Source of the DNA: Pseudobowmanella zhangzhouensis
GTDB lineage: Bacteria; Pseudomonadota; Gammaproteobacteria; Enterobacterales; Alteromonadaceae
Length of the DNA stretch: 64,000 nucleotides
Assembly (NCBI RefSeq): GCF_042662685.1
Contig: NZ_JBHSYO010000005.1
Coordinates: 124,001 to 188,000, forward strand
Reading direction: 5' to 3'
This document shows, one piece after another, positions 60,965 to 64,000 of the stretch (position 1 is its first letter; every line of letters starts with the position of its first letter). A model generated the notes under the pieces. That model made no database searches, was not told the DNA's origin, and saw only the letters and a list, made by a program, of their open reading frames with translations. A program made the translations under genes and the position numbers.

Positions 60965-63900
60965 TTAGTGTTTTTGTTCCAGAGCATCCAGCTCACGGGC
61001 GATTTGCTGCGGAGAGCCGGTATGTCGCGCCAGCCAGAAGTAGGCCGTGGGGATAACATACAGAGTCATAAACGTGGCAAACAACACCCCGGAAAAAATC
61101 ACCATACCAATCACGGAGCGACTCTCGGCCCCGGGACCCATGGCCAATACCAGCGGCAGCGAACTGAATACAGTGGTGAATCCTGTCATCATAATCGGGC
61201 GCAGACGCTGAGATGCGGCGCGTTTTAGCGCCTCTTCAAACGCAACGCCGGCATCCCGTAACTGGTTGGCGAATTCGACGATCAAAATACCATTTTTCGC
61301 CGCCAGACCGATAAGCATCACTAACCCAATCTGGCTGTAGATGTTCAGTGTCATATCGCTCAGCATCAGACCAACAAACGCCCCTACCAGCGCCAACGGG
61401 ACAGTCAGCATAATCACCAGTGGATGCACAAAACTTTCAAATTGCGCAGCCAGTACCAGATAGGTCACCGCCAGAGCCAGAGCAAACATAAACAGCACCG
61501 AGTTACCGGACTCTTTATACAACTGACTCTCGCCGCGATAATCCACCTGCACATTGCTGGGCAACTCGTTTTGTACAATGGAATTCAGATAATCCAGCGC
61601 TTCACCCAGGGTGTAACCATCCGCCAAGTTGGCCGAGATGGTAATACTACGCATGCGGTTATAGCGATTCAGCGTACTGGAGGTCGCCTGCTCTTTAAAC
61701 GTCACCAGATTGTCCATCGGGATCAGCTGATTACTGCGGCTGCTGCGAACATACAGGTTATTGATGTTTTGCGGACTACGGTAATCATCCTCGATGCCTT
61801 CCATCACCACATCGTATTCGCGTCCACGATCGAGGAAGGTGGACACCCGGCGCTGGCCGAGCATGGTTTCCAGCGTACGACCAATGTCACCAATCGACAC
61901 GCCTAAATCCGCCGCCCGCTCGCGGTCGATATTCACCAACAGCTGTGGCCAGGTTTCTTTGTAGTCGCTATCCAGCCTGAGCAGATTCGGATTTTCCGCC
62001 GCTTTGGCCATCAGCACATCGCGCCAGGCTACCAATTCCTCATAGGTGTTGCCCTGCAACACAAACTGCACCGGACGACCACCGCCTCGTGCCAAACCAT
62101 TGCGCATAAACGCAAACGCGCGTACGTCCGGTAAATCAGACAATTGTGCGGTTATTTCGTCCATTAATTCAAAGGTCGAACGTTCACGGATCTGCCAGTC
62201 GACGGCACCGACAATGGCAATCCCCGCACTTCCTCCGAATCCCGGCGTGCGCACCAGTACCCGATCGACTTCGCCCTTATCCAGATATGGCAACAGAATG
62301 TCTTCGACCTTCTTAAGATTGCGCGCATTGCTCTCAAAACTGGCTCCTTCGGCAGTTTGTAACTGCACAAAGAACGTGCCACGGTCTTCTTTTGGGGTAA
62401 ATTCTGCCGGAACTCTCTCCACCAACGCAAAGATTGCGGCTACCGCAAGGCCAATCAGCAATACGGACCAGACAGGCTGATGCAACGTTTTGTCCAGACT
62501 GCTGAAGTAACGACGCTCGACCTTACCAAAGACCCGATCCACCCAACCAGACAGTCCACTGTTGTTGCTGTGCTTAGTCAGTAACTTAGAACACATCATG
62601 GGAGACAAGGTCAGTGCGGTAAAACTGGAGAAGGCCACCGCCGCCGCGATAGCAATGGCAAATTCGGTAAACAATCGACCAATATTGCCCTGTAAAAATA
62701 CCAGCGGCACAAATACGGAAATCAGCACCAGGGTAGTTGCGATTACCGCAAAGCCGACTTCACGGGCACCGTTGTATGCAGCCAACAAAGGAGGCTCACC
62801 CAACTCGACCCGGCGGTGAATGTTTTCCAGCACCACAATAGCATCATCCACCACTAAACCAATGGCCAGCACCAGTGCCAGCAAGGTCAGCAAATTGATC
62901 GAGAAACCCAGCATATACATGACGATAAACGCGCCCACCAATGAGACTGGTACCGTCACCGCTGGGATTAATGTCGCCCGCACATTACCGAGGAACAGGA
63001 ATATCACAATCACCACCATGGCGATGGCGATATACAGAGTTTCGTACACCTCATCGATGGACTGGGCAATAAATACCGAGGAGTCATAACTGGGAACGAT
63101 AAATATATTGTCGGGTAAGGTTTGCGAAATATCGTCGATGGCTTTCTTGACTTCCTGCGCTACAGAGAGAGTATTGGCCTTGGATTGTTTAACCACACCC
63201 AGACCAATCATGTTCACGCCATTGCCGCGAAATTCGGTCTCGTCATCTTCAGCACCCAACTCCACATGCGCGACTTCGCCCAAACGCACCAGATAGCCAT
63301 CCGGCCCCTGCTTGATGGCCAGGCGGGCAAAATCATCCGGGGTCAGGAATGTACGCGCCACACGGACTTCGAAATCGCGATCTTCTGATTCCAATTCGCC
63401 CGCCGGCAACTCGACGTTTTCAGCGCGGATCACCCGCTCCACATCGGCAACCGTCACTTCCCGGGCAGCCATGGCCTGACGATCCAGCCAAATCTTCATG
63501 GCATACTCACGGCCACCACCTAATTGCACCCGCGCGACACCATCGACCACAGACAGGCGATCGACTATATAGCGGTCGGCATAGTCGGTGAGTTCCATTA
63601 CCGACATATTGTCAGAGCGCAGGTTGTACCACACCACGACCTGCTCGTCGGAGTCTGACTTAAACACTTCCGGTGGTAACGCCTGATCCGGCAGGTTATT
63701 CAGGGCACGACTAACCCGCTCTCGCACGTCATTGGAGGCAGAGTCGATGTCGCGACTGAGATCAAACTCAATAGAAATGCTGGAACGACCATTGCGACTG
63801 CTGCTGGTAATATTTTTAATCCCGGCGATACCGCTGATGCGATCTTCCAGTAACTGGGTAATCTTGGTTTCAACGATATTGGCTGACGCACCGGGGTAAC

Positions 63901-64000
63901 TGGTATTGATCGACACAATGGGAGGGTCAATATCCGGGTATTCGCGCAGAGATAATTTATCGATGGCGACAATACCAAACACCACGATCAACAAATTGAC
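60965..64000 (-). CDS. Multidrug efflux RND permease, HAE1 family (5' end outside window)
   Basis: At least 1011 residues, cut by the right edge: the reading frame runs through the end (VNLLIVVFGIVAID...), so about 15-20 N-terminal residues are missing. Visible are KLSLREYPDIDPPIVSI, the HAE1 periplasmic porter domains, the TM4 proton-relay motif LAIGLVVDDAIVVLENIHRR and the TM10/11 motif GLAAKNGILIVEFANQL. An AcrB-class drug/proton antiporter. Its fusion protein probably lies beyond the edge. Separate from the VexH-like RND pump at 4.2-7.3 kb. Confidence 0.94.
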   Translation of the reverse strand, partial: VNLLIVVFGIVAIDKLSLREYPDIDPPIVSINTSYPGASANIVETKITQLLEDRISGIAGIKNITSSSRNGRSSISIEFDLSRDIDSASNDVRERVSRALNNLPDQALPPEVFKSDSDEQVVVWYNLRSDNMSVMELTDYADRYIVDRLSVVDGVARVQLGGGREYAMKIWLDRQAMAAREVTVADVERVIRAENVELPAGELESEDRDFEVRVARTFLTPDDFARLAIKQGPDGYLVRLGEVAHVELGAEDDETEFRGNGVNMIGLGVVKQSKANTLSVAQEVKKAIDDISQTLPDNIFIVPSYDSSVFIAQSIDEVYETLYIAIAMVVIVIFLFLGNVRATLIPAVTVPVSLVGAFIVMYMLGFSINLLTLLALVLAIGLVVDDAIVVLENIHRRVELGEPPLLAAYNGAREVGFAVIATTLVLISVFVPLVFLQGNIGRLFTEFAIAIAAAVAFSSFTALTLSPMMCSKLLTKHSNNSGLSGWVDRVFGKVERRYFSSLDKTLHQPVWSVLLIGLAVAAIFALVERVPAEFTPKEDRGTFFVQLQTAEGASFESNARNLKKVEDILLPYLDKGEVDRVLVRTPGFGGSAGIAIVGAVDWQIRERSTFELMDEITAQLSDLPDVRAFAFMRNGLARGGGRPVQFVLQGNTYEELVAWRDVLMAKAAENPNLLRLDSDYKETWPQLLVNIDRERAADLGVSIGDIGRTLETMLGQRRVSTFLDRGREYDVVMEGIEDDYRSPQNINNLYVRSSRSNQLIPMDNLVTFKEQATSSTLNRYNRMRSITISANLADGYTLGEALDYLNSIVQNELPSNVQVDYRGESQLYKESGNSVLFMFALALAVTYLVLAAQFESFVHPLVIMLTVPLALVGAFVGLMLSDMTLNIYSQIGLVMLIGLAAKNGILIVEFANQLRDAGVAFEEALKRAASQRLRPIMMTGFTTVFSSLPLVLAMGPGAESRSVIGMVIFSGVLFATFMTLYVIPTAYFWLARHTGSPQQIARELDALEQKH

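Overview
The window reads as a chromosomal segment of a Gram-negative gammaproteobacterium, most probably of the Alteromonadales. Supporting this are the outer-membrane and periplasmic gene set (porin, TonB-dependent receptor, RND pumps, many lipoproteins), a TonB2-type system with TtpC and DUF3450 partners, a rhombosortase, and the order tsaD / rpsU-yqeY-dnaG-rpoD. Base composition is near 50% GC, except for an AT-rich restriction-modification block at about 20.75-22.75 kb. The assignment rests on gene content, not on a database comparison. I saw no rRNA, tRNA or CRISPR array.

Layout. 0-4 kb: rlmN start, ndk, and the GDP-mannose pair manC-manB. 3.8-11.2 kb: a ComEA-like helix-hairpin-helix protein, an RND pump with its fusion protein, a small exported protein, and an ECF sigma / anti-sigma / coiled-coil operon. 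11.3-17.2 kb: a porin, a Pit phosphate permease with its DUF47 (PhoU-like) partner, a GcvR-like ACT protein, and phoR-phoB. 17.4-20.1 kb: a histidine kinase and rdgC. 20.2-34.0 kb: two direct copies of a hairpin-rich dispersed repeat, enclosing a NaeI-type restriction-modification system, a lipoprotein plus TonB-dependent receptor, and a six-gene TonB2 energising operon. 34-42 kb: accessory genes (lipoprotein, AraC regulator with a YahK-like dehydrogenase, SoxR with a VOC protein, HDOD protein, M49-like peptidase). 42-52 kb: housekeeping genes (hinT, uppP, folK, folB, plsY, tsaD, rpsU, yqeY, dnaG, rpoD, cysK). 52-64 kb: ggt, an enoyl-CoA hydratase, rhombosortase, an S9 peptidase, a glutathione peroxidase, an acyltransferase, an aspartate/aromatic aminotransferase, and an HAE1 RND pump cut by the window end.

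The most interesting signal is a phosphate-starvation island. PhoB-box-like 11-bp-period direct repeats lie upstream of phoB, DUF47-pit, the lipoprotein/TonB-receptor pair, the DUF3450-TtpC-ExbB-ExbD-TonB-TPR operon, and less clearly the porin. In the first three cases a plausible -10 hexamer follows at the 10-11 nt expected of PhoB-activated promoters. I infer that the receptor, its surface lipoprotein and their dedicated TonB motor form a PhoB-controlled outer-membrane uptake system for a phosphorus-containing substrate, next to the regulator and the inner-membrane permease. The substrate cannot be read from sequence.

Other points of note are a near-consensus SoxR operator driving a possible 21-residue leader ORF and a VOC protein, an NaeI-like endonuclease with a TTG start, and the modular repeat elements.
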